A stretch of DNA of 12,573 bases from an uncultured Flavobacterium sp. (GCF_946481155.1 NZ_CAMLMK010000078.1:1-12573), one strand, 5' to 3'; numbered from the stretch's first letter, positions 7,548 through 12,262 are shown. Notes: generated from the sequence alone by a model not told the origin. A program made the numbers and translations.

Positions 7548-7617
7548 TTTTCTTATTATATTAGCTAAAATTAAATACTTGTATATTTATGAGTTATCAT
7601 ACATTTCATAAAAAGCG
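7548..7617 (+). promoter_or_regulatory. Promoter and structured leader block (copy 4) of the 7618-8220 gene
   Basis: It contains TTTTCTTATTATATTAGC (-7 element TATATTAG, 7557-7564), then the hairpin ACTTGTA (7577-7583) / TATGAGT (7588-7594) with loop TATT, and then ATCATACATTTCATAAAAAG up to the gene start. Aligned without gaps with 11151-11217, about 51 of 67 positions agree by eye, including the identical 13-mer ATTTATGAGTTAT at the same distance (28 bases) from the -7 element. The 3' arm of the hairpin contains the ATG of a short leader peptide. Confidence 0.75.
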
Positions 7618-7621
7618 ATGA
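7589..7621 (+). CDS. Putative leader peptide MSYHTFHKKR, coupled to the downstream gene
   Basis: A ten-codon reading frame starts at an ATG in the 3' arm of the leader hairpin. It ends at TGA (7619-7621), which overlaps the start of the next gene as ATGA (7618-7621). The same arrangement occurs at 11192-11230 with the similar peptide MSYKPFRKNATK before an unrelated gene. Conservation of frame, start, MSY, a central F and K, and the ATGA overlap suggest translation and coupling. Its length makes certainty impossible from sequence alone. Confidence 0.45.
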   Translation: MSYHTFHKKR

Positions 7622-8220
7622 ACTTAAAACTCATATACTTAATAATATTATGTACCACAGTTACCGTCTCACAAGAAGATAAAACTATTTTTTATTGCAA
7701 TCAGGAAATCGATACTTTGCCATATTTTAAAGAAAACGCAGAGAGAGACAATTTTTATGAAATTAAACATTTAGAATTACTAAATCACAATTACATGTTT
7801 AGATCATGGGATGGTAATGCGTGTATAGAAATCATAAAAAATAGGACCCAACTATCTGGAAAAATTTACTTTGCAGTTTCTGACAGACAGAAAAAGCGAT
7901 TTTCAAAAAACTATAACCTTTCTGAAGAGGAAGTGCAAAATTTATTATCTCTAATTAAAAAATATCATTTTTTTAGAAGAAAACATCCTAGCGGTTTTAT
8001 CCCAGTTGTTCATACTTTTGAAATTAAAAATAAATCGGAAATAGAAATATATACTACTGATTCACCTCAATTTAGTTATAGAATTTCTGATATAATTCCA
8101 ATATATATTTACTTTAAAAAATTTGAAAAAGAAATACCATTCCAAGAGTATACATATTTTGAATTAATTAAAGCAGCAGAAAATGAAGAACCATATTATT
8201 TGAGCAAAAGAAACGAGTGA
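7618..8220 (+). CDS. AT-rich gene for an exported protein of unknown function
   Basis: The 200-residue protein begins with a short signal peptide (KLIYLIILCTTVTVS, cleavage near residue 18 before QEDK). The mature part is rich in Lys, Ile, Tyr and Phe. It contains a helical stretch around LSEEEVQNLLSLIKKYHFF (about residues 101-119) and strands such as HTFEIKNKSEIEIYTT. No known motif is recognised. The gene is visibly more AT-rich than the methyltransferase and kinase genes, with many AAA, ATA and TTT codons, suggesting a different origin. The ATG at 7618 is fixed by the ATGA overlap with the leader peptide. The stop TGA is followed at once by the TAACAGCGGTTTT motif. Confidence 0.75.
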   Translation: MNLKLIYLIILCTTVTVSQEDKTIFYCNQEIDTLPYFKENAERDNFYEIKHLELLNHNYMFRSWDGNACIEIIKNRTQLSGKIYFAVSDRQKKRFSKNYNLSEEEVQNLLSLIKKYHFFRRKHPSGFIPVVHTFEIKNKSEIEIYTTDSPQFSYRISDIIPIYIYFKKFEKEIPFQEYTYFELIKAAENEEPYYLSKRNE

Positions 8221-8253
8221 TAACAGCGGTTTTAAGAAATGGCGGAGTTAGGT
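8221..8253 (+). repeat. 3' motif, copy A (TAACAGCGGTTTTAAG)
   Basis: It begins on the base after the stop codon of the preceding gene. It is similar to the motif at 8361, 11679 and 12225 (common core TAACA, three to five bases, GTTT, then often a GCAA-like run). GGCGGAGTTAGGT follows at 8241-8253; GTTAGGT resembles the GTTRRRY half of an integron attC core, but no matching RYYYAAC half is clear. Its role is unknown. Confidence 0.5.
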
Positions 8254-8284
8254 GTGTAATGGGAAGAGCTTGGGGGTTTTTCGG

Positions 8285-8353
8285 TATATTTGCCAACATC
8301 AGTAACAAAAACTGATATCATACTTTCGAAAATCAAATAAAATTATAGAGTAA
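8285..8353 (+). promoter_or_regulatory. Promoter and structured leader block (diverged copy 5) of the 8366-8857 gene
   Basis: TATATTTG (8285-8292) is a perfect -7 element. The leader then has the perfect 6-bp hairpin ATCAGT (8298-8303) / ACTGAT (8311-8316) and the box ATCATACTTTCGAAAATC (8317-8334). That box is close to ATCATACATTTCATAAAAAG of the 7548 copy, while the hairpin sequence differs. A frame reading ISYFRKSNKIIE ends at TAA 8351-8353; it resembles the leader peptides of the other copies (SY..FRK) but has no ATG. Confidence 0.6.
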
Positions 8354-8360
8354 CTGCGGC

Positions 8361-8380
8361 TAACAATGGTTTTATGCAAG
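8361..8380 (+). repeat. 3' motif, copy B (TAACAATGGTTTTATGCAAG)
   Basis: This is the same core as copy A: TAACA, three bases, GTTTT, followed by TGCAAGTGGC. Unlike the other copies it lies just before a gene, and the ATG of the lipoprotein gene (8366) is inside it. The signal peptide is therefore partly encoded by the motif. Confidence 0.45.
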
Positions 8381-8857
8381 TGGCTGTCATTTATCATTTG
8401 CTTAATACTCTTATCTTGTAACTCAAAGCGAATAAACACAGAATCAAAAATCACTTCAAAAAATTATATTATGTGGTCAGACGGATATTACTATCTAAAC
8501 ATATATTACGACAAAGATCTAAGTGCATCTTTTGAAACAGAAAACCTCAGAAACTTTTTAATGTCGATATCAGAACTTAAACAAAACTCTAATTATAAAT
8601 TTAGCAATCAGCAAGATTTTCCATTTACAGAAATCTTATTATTAAACGCCAGAAATAGTGATAATTGGTCTGAAAACGATGTGAACAAAAAGAAAACTAA
8701 TCTATTAGCTATTGTTTGTCAGAAAAGTGACGAGGCAAATTTTCAAAAACTGAAAAACGTATTTATTAAAATTACAGATTTCCTTAGCTGGCAATTGGTT
8801 GATGAAAAAAATGACGATGGAATTGAAGATTTTGTAATATGGAAATCTCAAAGATAA
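8366..8857 (+). CDS. AT-rich gene for a lipoprotein of unknown function
   Basis: The 163-residue protein has a lipoprotein signal peptide (MVLCKWLSFIICLILLSC) with lipobox LLSC and acylated Cys18, then a Ser/Asn/Lys-rich tether. It should sit in the inner or outer membrane facing the periplasm or outside. The mature part has strands and loops rich in Tyr and Asn (WSDGYYYLNIYYDKD) and a helical region (about 123-138). No motif is recognised. The ATG lies inside a copy of the TAACA-GTTT motif, and no other in-frame start exists before the lipobox, so the N-terminus may be a fusion created at a cassette boundary. The gene is as AT-rich as the one before it. It has its own promoter at 8285. Confidence 0.75.
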   Translation: MVLCKWLSFIICLILLSCNSKRINTESKITSKNYIMWSDGYYYLNIYYDKDLSASFETENLRNFLMSISELKQNSNYKFSNQQDFPFTEILLLNARNSDNWSENDVNKKKTNLLAIVCQKSDEANFQKLKNVFIKITDFLSWQLVDEKNDDGIEDFVIWKSQR

Positions 8858-8947
8858 TTGCCGTCAAACAATTTTAAGCAAAGAGAATTTAGGGTTTAAC
8901 TAAACTTAAAAAAAATGTATTTAAAGCCATTCCATTGGAAAATAATA

Positions 8948-9013
8948 AGCCCAATTTTATTATAATAAAAATGGGTTAGCACCGTTTGGGATAAAGTATC
9001 CTAAACTGCCTAA
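8948..9013 (+). other. Two adjacent stem-loops between the lipoprotein and SRPBCC genes
   Basis: Stem-loop 1 pairs AGCCCAATTTTATT with AATAAAAATGGGTT (8948-8977), with one A-A mismatch and one G-U pair. Stem-loop 2 pairs GTTTGGGATA (8984-8993) with TATCCTAAAC (8997-9006) over an AAG loop, with one G-U pair; flanking TTAG (8976) and CTAA (9010) can extend it. Neither is followed by a T-run on the plus strand, so they are not standard terminators. The start of the second (TTAGCACCGTTTGGGATAAAG) weakly resembles the TAACA-GTTT motif. Confidence 0.5.
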
Positions 9014-9057
9014 TTAATTATAAAGGAACAAAATTTAAATTATAATTTCAGCAACTG

Positions 9058-9552
9058 ATGAAAATAATCAACATTCATAAAAGAGTACTTAGCCAACCGA
9101 AACATGAAGTAGCAAAATTATTTAGAACGCTGGGAACAGAAAATGACTTAATGTTGGCGACAGACAAATGGTCACCACTGAAATTAGATAAAGGTTTGCA
9201 GGTTGGTTCCAAAGGCGGACACGGACCTATAAAATATTTTGTAACCGATTTTCAGGAAGACAACTCAATAACATTTCAGTTTGACTTAACAGGCTTTAAT
9301 GGTTTTCATAAATTTCACTTAACCGAATTAGAAACCAACAGAACAGAACTTTCTCATATAATTGATATGACAACAACAGGTGCTGCTTCTATAAAATGGG
9401 CTTTGGCCATTCGGTGGTTGCACGATGCTTATATTGAAGATGCGTTTGACAAAGTAGAAAACCATTTTACCGAGAACAAAAAAAGCAGCCAATGGAGTTG
9501 GTGGGTTGTGACTTTACGAAAAATAATGAAACCAAAAAAGAAAAAACGATAG
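9058..9552 (+). CDS. SRPBCC (START/Bet v1-like) domain protein
   Basis: The 164-residue soluble protein follows the SRPBCC pattern: N-terminal strand and helix (HKRVLSQPKHEVAKLFRTLGTENDL), then DKWSPLKLDKGLQVGSKGGHGPIKYFV (about 37-62). The GGHGPI phrase is typical of a subgroup of polyketide cyclase/dehydrase-like SRPBCC proteins. Strands FQEDNSITFQFDL and GFHKFHLTEL follow, and a long C-terminal helix (ALAIRWLHDAYIEDAFDKVENHF, about 115-137). It ends in an unusually basic tail, KIMKPKKKKR. Such domains bind a hydrophobic ligand; the ligand is unknown. It is flanked by single-gene units and has no operon partner. The AT-rich bases before the ATG contain no clear -7 element. Confidence 0.85.
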   Translation: MKIINIHKRVLSQPKHEVAKLFRTLGTENDLMLATDKWSPLKLDKGLQVGSKGGHGPIKYFVTDFQEDNSITFQFDLTGFNGFHKFHLTELETNRTELSHIIDMTTTGAASIKWALAIRWLHDAYIEDAFDKVENHFTENKKSSQWSWWVVTLRKIMKPKKKKR

Positions 9553-9588
9553 CGCAATAGTTATCGGAACGACCCGGCCATTTTTTTT
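9547..9588 (+). terminator. Possible terminator after the SRPBCC gene
   Basis: CGATA (9547-9551) pairs with TATCG (9562-9566), and a run of eight T lies at 9581-9588. The distance between stem and T-run is longer than usual (about 14 bases, GC-rich), so this is only a moderate candidate. Confidence 0.35.
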
Positions 9589-9663
9589 AATTTGTAAGAA
9601 TTTTCTATAATCACTTTAACACTTCTTGCGGATTTTCCTCACCCCTTTCTTTTTCGCTATTGG

Positions 9664-9671
9664 TAATTTTG
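9664..9671 (+). promoter_or_regulatory. Promoter of the 39-codon gene
   Basis: TAATTTTG is a perfect TAnnTTTG -7 element, 27 bases before the ATG at 9699. The preceding CTTTCTTTTTCGCTAT is the same pyrimidine-rich type of upstream sequence seen before the gene at 9968 and others. No TTTG is found at the -33 position. Confidence 0.55.
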
Positions 9672-9698
9672 TAGTGCAAAACAAAAGTAAATTACAAT

Positions 9699-9818
9699 AT
9701 GACAATAAGTTTTGATGACTTCAGTGTGGGCCTGCTTATTTGGACAATTATTATGCTTGTGGGATTCGCAGTGTCCATTTTCCTGATGATTAAATTATAT
9801 TACCATTTAAAAGAATAG
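9699..9818 (+). CDS. Small single-helix membrane protein, 39 residues
   Basis: The frame is ATG at 9699 to TAG at 9816-9818. The peptide starts MTISFDDFSVGLLIWT, has one hydrophobic helix (about residues 10-33), and ends IKLYYHLKE with a short basic/aromatic cytoplasmic tail, as expected for an N-out single-pass protein. A perfect -7 element at a good distance, a clean hydrophobicity pattern and normal codon use all support a real gene. The function is not recognised. Confidence 0.65.
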   Translation: MTISFDDFSVGLLIWTIIMLVGFAVSIFLMIKLYYHLKE

Positions 9819-9854
9819 TAGGATCTTTATTTATCGTAATCAGTAATCTTTTGA

Positions 9855-9982
9855 GCTTTTAGTTATTCAGGATGCAATGATTTATTTGAAAGAGACTTTT
9901 TTTGAAGATCTCTTTTCTTTTCGCTATATTTGAGATATGCCTTTAGTTATTATCAAAATATCTCATTATGCTTTTAGTTATT
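9855..9982 (+). repeat. Three copies of the 13-mer GCTTTTAGTTATT
   Basis: GCTTTTAGTTATT occurs at 9855-9867 and 9970-9982, and GCCTTTAGTTATT at 9939-9951. The second and third copies are each preceded by AT (making ATGC), and the third is the start of the membrane protein gene. The second starts a 15-codon frame at 9937. This suggests a small local duplication of the gene start. Confidence 0.6.
9925..9965 (+). promoter_or_regulatory. Promoter and leader hairpin of the 9968-10267 gene
   Basis: TATATTTG (9925-9932) is a perfect -7 element. The 8-bp perfect inverted repeat TGAGATAT (9931-9938) / ATATCTCA (9958-9965) encloses a 19-base loop and ends two bases before the ATG. ATCTC at 9908-9912 could alternatively pair with GAGAT at 9932-9936 in DNA. 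A 15-codon frame (ATG 9937 to TGA 9982-9984) overlaps the gene start in another frame. Confidence 0.55.
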
Positions 9983-10267
9983 GAAATCATTTTGCTATCC
10001 CTTTTCATTGTCTCTGTTTTTACCATTGCCACTAAAAGGCCCAGGCTTTTAAAACGAATATCAAGAGCCGTCTATCTGGGCACATTCCTAATCTTCATGG
10101 TATTTATCCTTTGGCATATCTACATACTGTTTCTGACAGATATCTATGAAAACCCTACGGATCAGTTCCTGTCGTGCATCTATTCAAATTTTAAATATAT
10201 TTTATATCTGACATTAATAATTGTTGCTACAGCCTTAGCTAATTATTCAGTGGTCAGCAGGAAATGA
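9968..10267 (+). CDS. Small membrane protein of unknown function, three helices
   Basis: The 99-residue protein has hydrophobic segments at about 2-20, 36-57 and 74-92, separated by a basic loop (TKRPRLLKRISR, 22-33, probably cytoplasmic) and an acidic, probably periplasmic loop (DIYENPTDQF). No conserved motif is recognised. It has its own promoter and a leader hairpin directly before the ATG. The next gene is 181 bases away with a separate promoter candidate, so this is probably monocistronic. Confidence 0.75.
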   Translation: MLLVIEIILLSLFIVSVFTIATKRPRLLKRISRAVYLGTFLIFMVFILWHIYILFLTDIYENPTDQFLSCIYSNFKYILYLTLIIVATALANYSVVSRK

Positions 10268-10334
10268 TTAATCCATACAATCTTTTCAAACGTTGTAATA
10301 TTTCGTAAATTTACTTACCATTACTAAGTGGGAG

Positions 10335-10342
10335 TATATTGG
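10335..10342 (+). promoter_or_regulatory. Possible promoter of the cation transporter gene
   Basis: TATATTGG matches the TATATTnG form of the -7 element used elsewhere in the window, with TTTAC 20 bases upstream as a weak -33. It would give a leader of about 100 bases before the ATG at 10449. TAAATTTA at 10306-10313 is a weaker alternative. Confidence 0.35.
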
Positions 10343-10448
10343 TCAATTCTTCAGAAAGGGCATATGATCGGTTATCTGCTCTTTTTTCGATTCATCTGTG
10401 CGCTTACATCATAGTAGTACATGCAATCGTGCAACAACTTTGGATACC

Positions 10449-11105
10449 ATGGCAAAAAATGAAAATCTTGCAGAAGAAAAGAACCGGCTTTATAAAGTAG
10501 CATTTGTACTTGCAATTATCACAATTGTCTATAATATTTTAGAAGGAATCATATCCGCTTATATTGGTTCCAAAGACGAAAGCTTAGCATTGTTTGGCTT
10601 CGGGATCGACAGTTTTATCGAGGCCATTTCCGGCTTCGGAATTGCACATATGGTAGTTCGTATAAAACGGCGACCAAAAAGCAAACGCGATGATTTTGAA
10701 AGAACGGCCCTGAAAATCACAGGCTTTTCATTTTACATACTTGCAGTGGGACTTCTGGCAACAAGCGGTTATAATGTTTTAATGCATCATAAACCTGAAA
10801 CAACTTTCTGGGGCGTAATAATCTCAGCAGTTTCAATAGCTGTAATGTGGGTTTTAGTGATGGCGAAAACCAAAACCGGGCAGCAGCTTAAATCCGACGC
10901 GATAATCGCAGATGCTGACTGCAGCAAAGCCTGCATTTACATGTCGGTCATATTGTTAGCCAGCAGCGGGATTTACGAACTTTTTCAGATTACGTGTATT
11001 GACAGCATCGGAGCCGTCGGGATTGCCTATTTTGCATTCACCGAAGGAAAAGAATGTTTTGATAAAGCGAAGTCCAATCATTATTCCTGTGACACGGAAG
11101 AATGA
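10449..11105 (+). CDS. CDF-like cation transporter, short form
   Basis: The 218-residue inner-membrane protein resembles the membrane domain of cation diffusion facilitators. It has an N-terminal charged region, then six hydrophobic segments at about residues 17-39, 48-70, 91-111, 118-138, 160-178 and 184-197. Polar residues that could bind metal lie where expected: Glu32 in helix 1, FGIDSFIEAISG (50-61, Asp54) in helix 2, and LKSDAIIADADCSKACIYMS (147-166) at helix 5, with Cys158 and Cys162. The cytosolic C-terminal domain of full-length CDF proteins is missing, replaced by a short tail with HYSC; this is normal for this Bacteroidota subgroup. The substrate is unknown; a soft metal is a guess from the cysteines. 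The frame is open from a GTG at 10398, but the ATG at 10449 gives the family-like N-terminus. Confidence 0.82.
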   Translation: MAKNENLAEEKNRLYKVAFVLAIITIVYNILEGIISAYIGSKDESLALFGFGIDSFIEAISGFGIAHMVVRIKRRPKSKRDDFERTALKITGFSFYILAVGLLATSGYNVLMHHKPETTFWGVIISAVSIAVMWVLVMAKTKTGQQLKSDAIIADADCSKACIYMSVILLASSGIYELFQITCIDSIGAVGIAYFAFTEGKECFDKAKSNHYSCDTEE

Positions 11106-11150
11106 TACCCTGAACAATATACTGTTGGCAATTATTCAACTCTAATCCGG

Positions 11151-11220
11151 TTTTCTTTTTATATTCGCAGAAACAGAGTACTCGTAAATTTATGAGTTAT
11201 AAGCCATTCCGAAAAAACGC
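11151..11220 (+). promoter_or_regulatory. Promoter and structured leader block (copy 7) of the 11227-11667 gene
   Basis: It carries TTTTCTTTTTATATTCGC (-7 element TATATTCG, 11160-11167), the hairpin ACTCGTA (11180-11186) / TATGAGT (11191-11197) with loop AATT, and then AAGCCATTCCGAAAAAACGC. It is homologous to 7548-7614 over 67 ungapped bases. In the stem, the third pair of the CT-G-TA core changes from U-G in the 7548 copy to C-G here, so pairing is kept. The ATG of the leader peptide lies in the 3' arm. Confidence 0.75.
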
Positions 11221-11230
11221 AACTAAATGA
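11192..11230 (+). CDS. Putative leader peptide MSYKPFRKNATK, coupled to the downstream gene
   Basis: A twelve-codon frame from the ATG in the leader hairpin to TGA at 11228-11230, which overlaps the start of the next gene as ATGA (11227-11230). It parallels the leader peptide at 7589-7621. The shared features are MSY at the start, F in the middle, basic residues and the ATGA coupling, even though the main genes are unrelated. Confidence 0.45.
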   Translation: MSYKPFRKNATK

Positions 11231-11667
11231 AACTCAAAATAGGAATTACAGGAATTGATTCACAAACTCATGTTGAAGAAAACTTAATAAATGAGTTTGC
11301 AAAAAATATAAACTCCACATTCGTTTACACAGTATTCAAATTAGATAATTCAAAAATTGATTCTAATTACTATAGACTAAAAATAATCAATGGGATTACA
11401 AATCAAAAATTTGATATTCTAATTAATTCACATTATGAATATTATTGTGGAATAAATGAAGAAAGCACTTGGATGAAAATTGAATTTATAGAATTACCTG
11501 AAAACCTAATAAGTTCTGTTGTAGATTTTGAATATCTTAACCCAATCCAATTGAGTTTAGAAATTCAAAATCAAGATTTGTCTCAATTGACAAAATTTGA
11601 ACTAAAGCAAATAAAATATTGGAATTCAAAAACCTTTGGGGAAATAATTTTTAATGGTTATGACTAA
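11227..11667 (+). CDS. AT-rich gene for a cytoplasmic protein of unknown function
   Basis: The 146-residue soluble protein has no signal peptide or membrane helix. Strands (LKIGITGIDS, TFVYTVFKLD, YYRLKIINGI) are followed by an acidic, leucine-rich region (NPIQLSLEIQNQDLSQLTKFELKQI split over about 105-128). It ends KYWNSKTFGEIIFNGYD. Small acidic proteins with such NxWD/NGYD-type ends are common Flavobacteriia hypotheticals, sometimes near contact-dependent toxin immunity genes, but no toxin is next to this one and I do not assign that role. The gene is strongly AT-rich compared with the transporter before it and the acetyltransferase after it. The start is fixed by the ATGA overlap with the leader peptide. 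Confidence 0.75.
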   Translation: MKLKIGITGIDSQTHVEENLINEFAKNINSTFVYTVFKLDNSKIDSNYYRLKIINGITNQKFDILINSHYEYYCGINEESTWMKIEFIELPENLISSVVDFEYLNPIQLSLEIQNQDLSQLTKFELKQIKYWNSKTFGEIIFNGYD

Positions 11668-11674
11668 AGTAACG

Positions 11675-11698
11675 ACTGCTAACAGCAGTTTGGCGCTA
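11675..11698 (+). repeat. 3' motif, copy C (TAACAGCAGTTTGGCGC) with a perfect hairpin
   Basis: It lies seven bases after the stop of the AT-rich gene. ACTGCT (11675-11680) and AGCAGT (11684-11689) form a perfect 6-bp inverted repeat around AAC, so this copy can fold. It is followed by TTTGGCGC, not a T-run, so it is not a normal terminator. Confidence 0.5.
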
Positions 11699-11722
11699 TT
11701 GCTTCAACTGTTTTAAAATCAC

Positions 11723-11751
11723 GTTTTATTTTCATAAAACCTTTATCTTAG
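11723..11751 (+). promoter_or_regulatory. Promoter of the GNAT gene with an adjacent inverted repeat
   Basis: TATCTTAG (11744-11751) is a TAnnTTTG variant of the same class as the TATATTAG elements nearby. The perfect 7-bp inverted repeat GTTTTAT (11723-11729) / ATAAAAC (11734-11740) with loop TTTC sits immediately upstream, where a regulator could bind, or it may end the preceding transcript. The leader to the ATG at 11823 would be about 65 bases. Confidence 0.45.
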
Positions 11752-11822
11752 CATCAAATAAATGTTCGCAAGGATAGGAGACTCAGCTACCATTCAATAT
11801 AAAATCAGAAGGCATTCACACC

Positions 11823-12227
11823 ATGGACATAAAATACAGTTTCGACAAAAGACCCACCGCCGACCAGATAATCGATCTTTATGACAATGCAGGCTTACCC
11901 AGGCCTACAAACGACAAAGAACGCATCCAAAAGATGTTTGACAATTCAAACCTCATCATTACAGCATGGGACAATGATGTATTAGTGGGCGTTTCCCGTT
12001 CCATAACAGATTGGGTATGGAGCTGCTATTTATCGGACCTGGCTGTCCGAAGCGAATACAAAAAAGAAGGAATCGGCAGGCAGCTGATTAACCTGACTAA
12101 AGAAAAAGTCGGAGAACAATCCATGGTATTGCTTTTATCAGTACCCACAGCAATGGACTATTATCCAAAAGTCGGGTTCGTAAAACAGGAAAGCAGTTTT
12201 ATCATCAATAGAGAAGATTGGAAGTAA
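11823..12227 (+). CDS. GNAT-family N-acetyltransferase
   Basis: The 134-residue cytosolic protein transfers an acetyl group from acetyl-CoA to an unknown amine. The GNAT core is complete: N-terminal strand and helix (residues 1-40), LIITAWDNDVLVGVSRSI (44-61), motif A CYLSDLAVRSEYKKEGIGRQ (68-87) with the pyrophosphate-binding loop KKEGIG (80-85), and motif B with YYPKVGFVKQE (113-123). The length is usual for the family. Base composition is balanced, like the window's core genes. The TAA stop codon is itself the beginning of a TAACAGCAGCGGTTTT motif. The lipoprotein gene starts 35 bases later without an obvious promoter and may be co-transcribed. Confidence 0.92.
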   Translation: MDIKYSFDKRPTADQIIDLYDNAGLPRPTNDKERIQKMFDNSNLIITAWDNDVLVGVSRSITDWVWSCYLSDLAVRSEYKKEGIGRQLINLTKEKVGEQSMVLLLSVPTAMDYYPKVGFVKQESSFIINREDWK

Positions 12228-12243
12228 CAGCAGCGGTTTTTAC
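12225..12243 (+). repeat. 3' motif, copy D (TAACAGCAGCGGTTTTTAC)
   Basis: It starts with the TAA stop codon of the GNAT gene and shares TAACAGC and GGTTTT with copy A at 8221, with a two- to three-base insertion between them. It is followed by ACACAAG, comparable to the GCAAG of copy B. Confidence 0.4.
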
Positions 12244-12262
12244 ACAAGAATTTAAAGCAATT

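Noticed and set aside
8221..8253. A true integron attC site at the 3' motif.
   Set aside because: GTTAGGT fits one core half, but no facing RYYYAAC half with the proper paired arms could be found, and there is no integron integrase in the window.
10398..10448. GTG start giving the transporter 17 extra residues (MRLHHSSTCNRATTLDT).
   Set aside because: The ATG at 10449 gives the family-like N-terminus. The extension is not hydrophobic or conserved-looking, although its His and Cys residues were noted.
11762..11884. A 40-codon frame from ATG 11762 overlapping the start of the acetyltransferase gene.
   Set aside because: The peptide is rich in Arg and His with no similarity to the leader peptides, and much of it is the acetyltransferase gene read out of frame.
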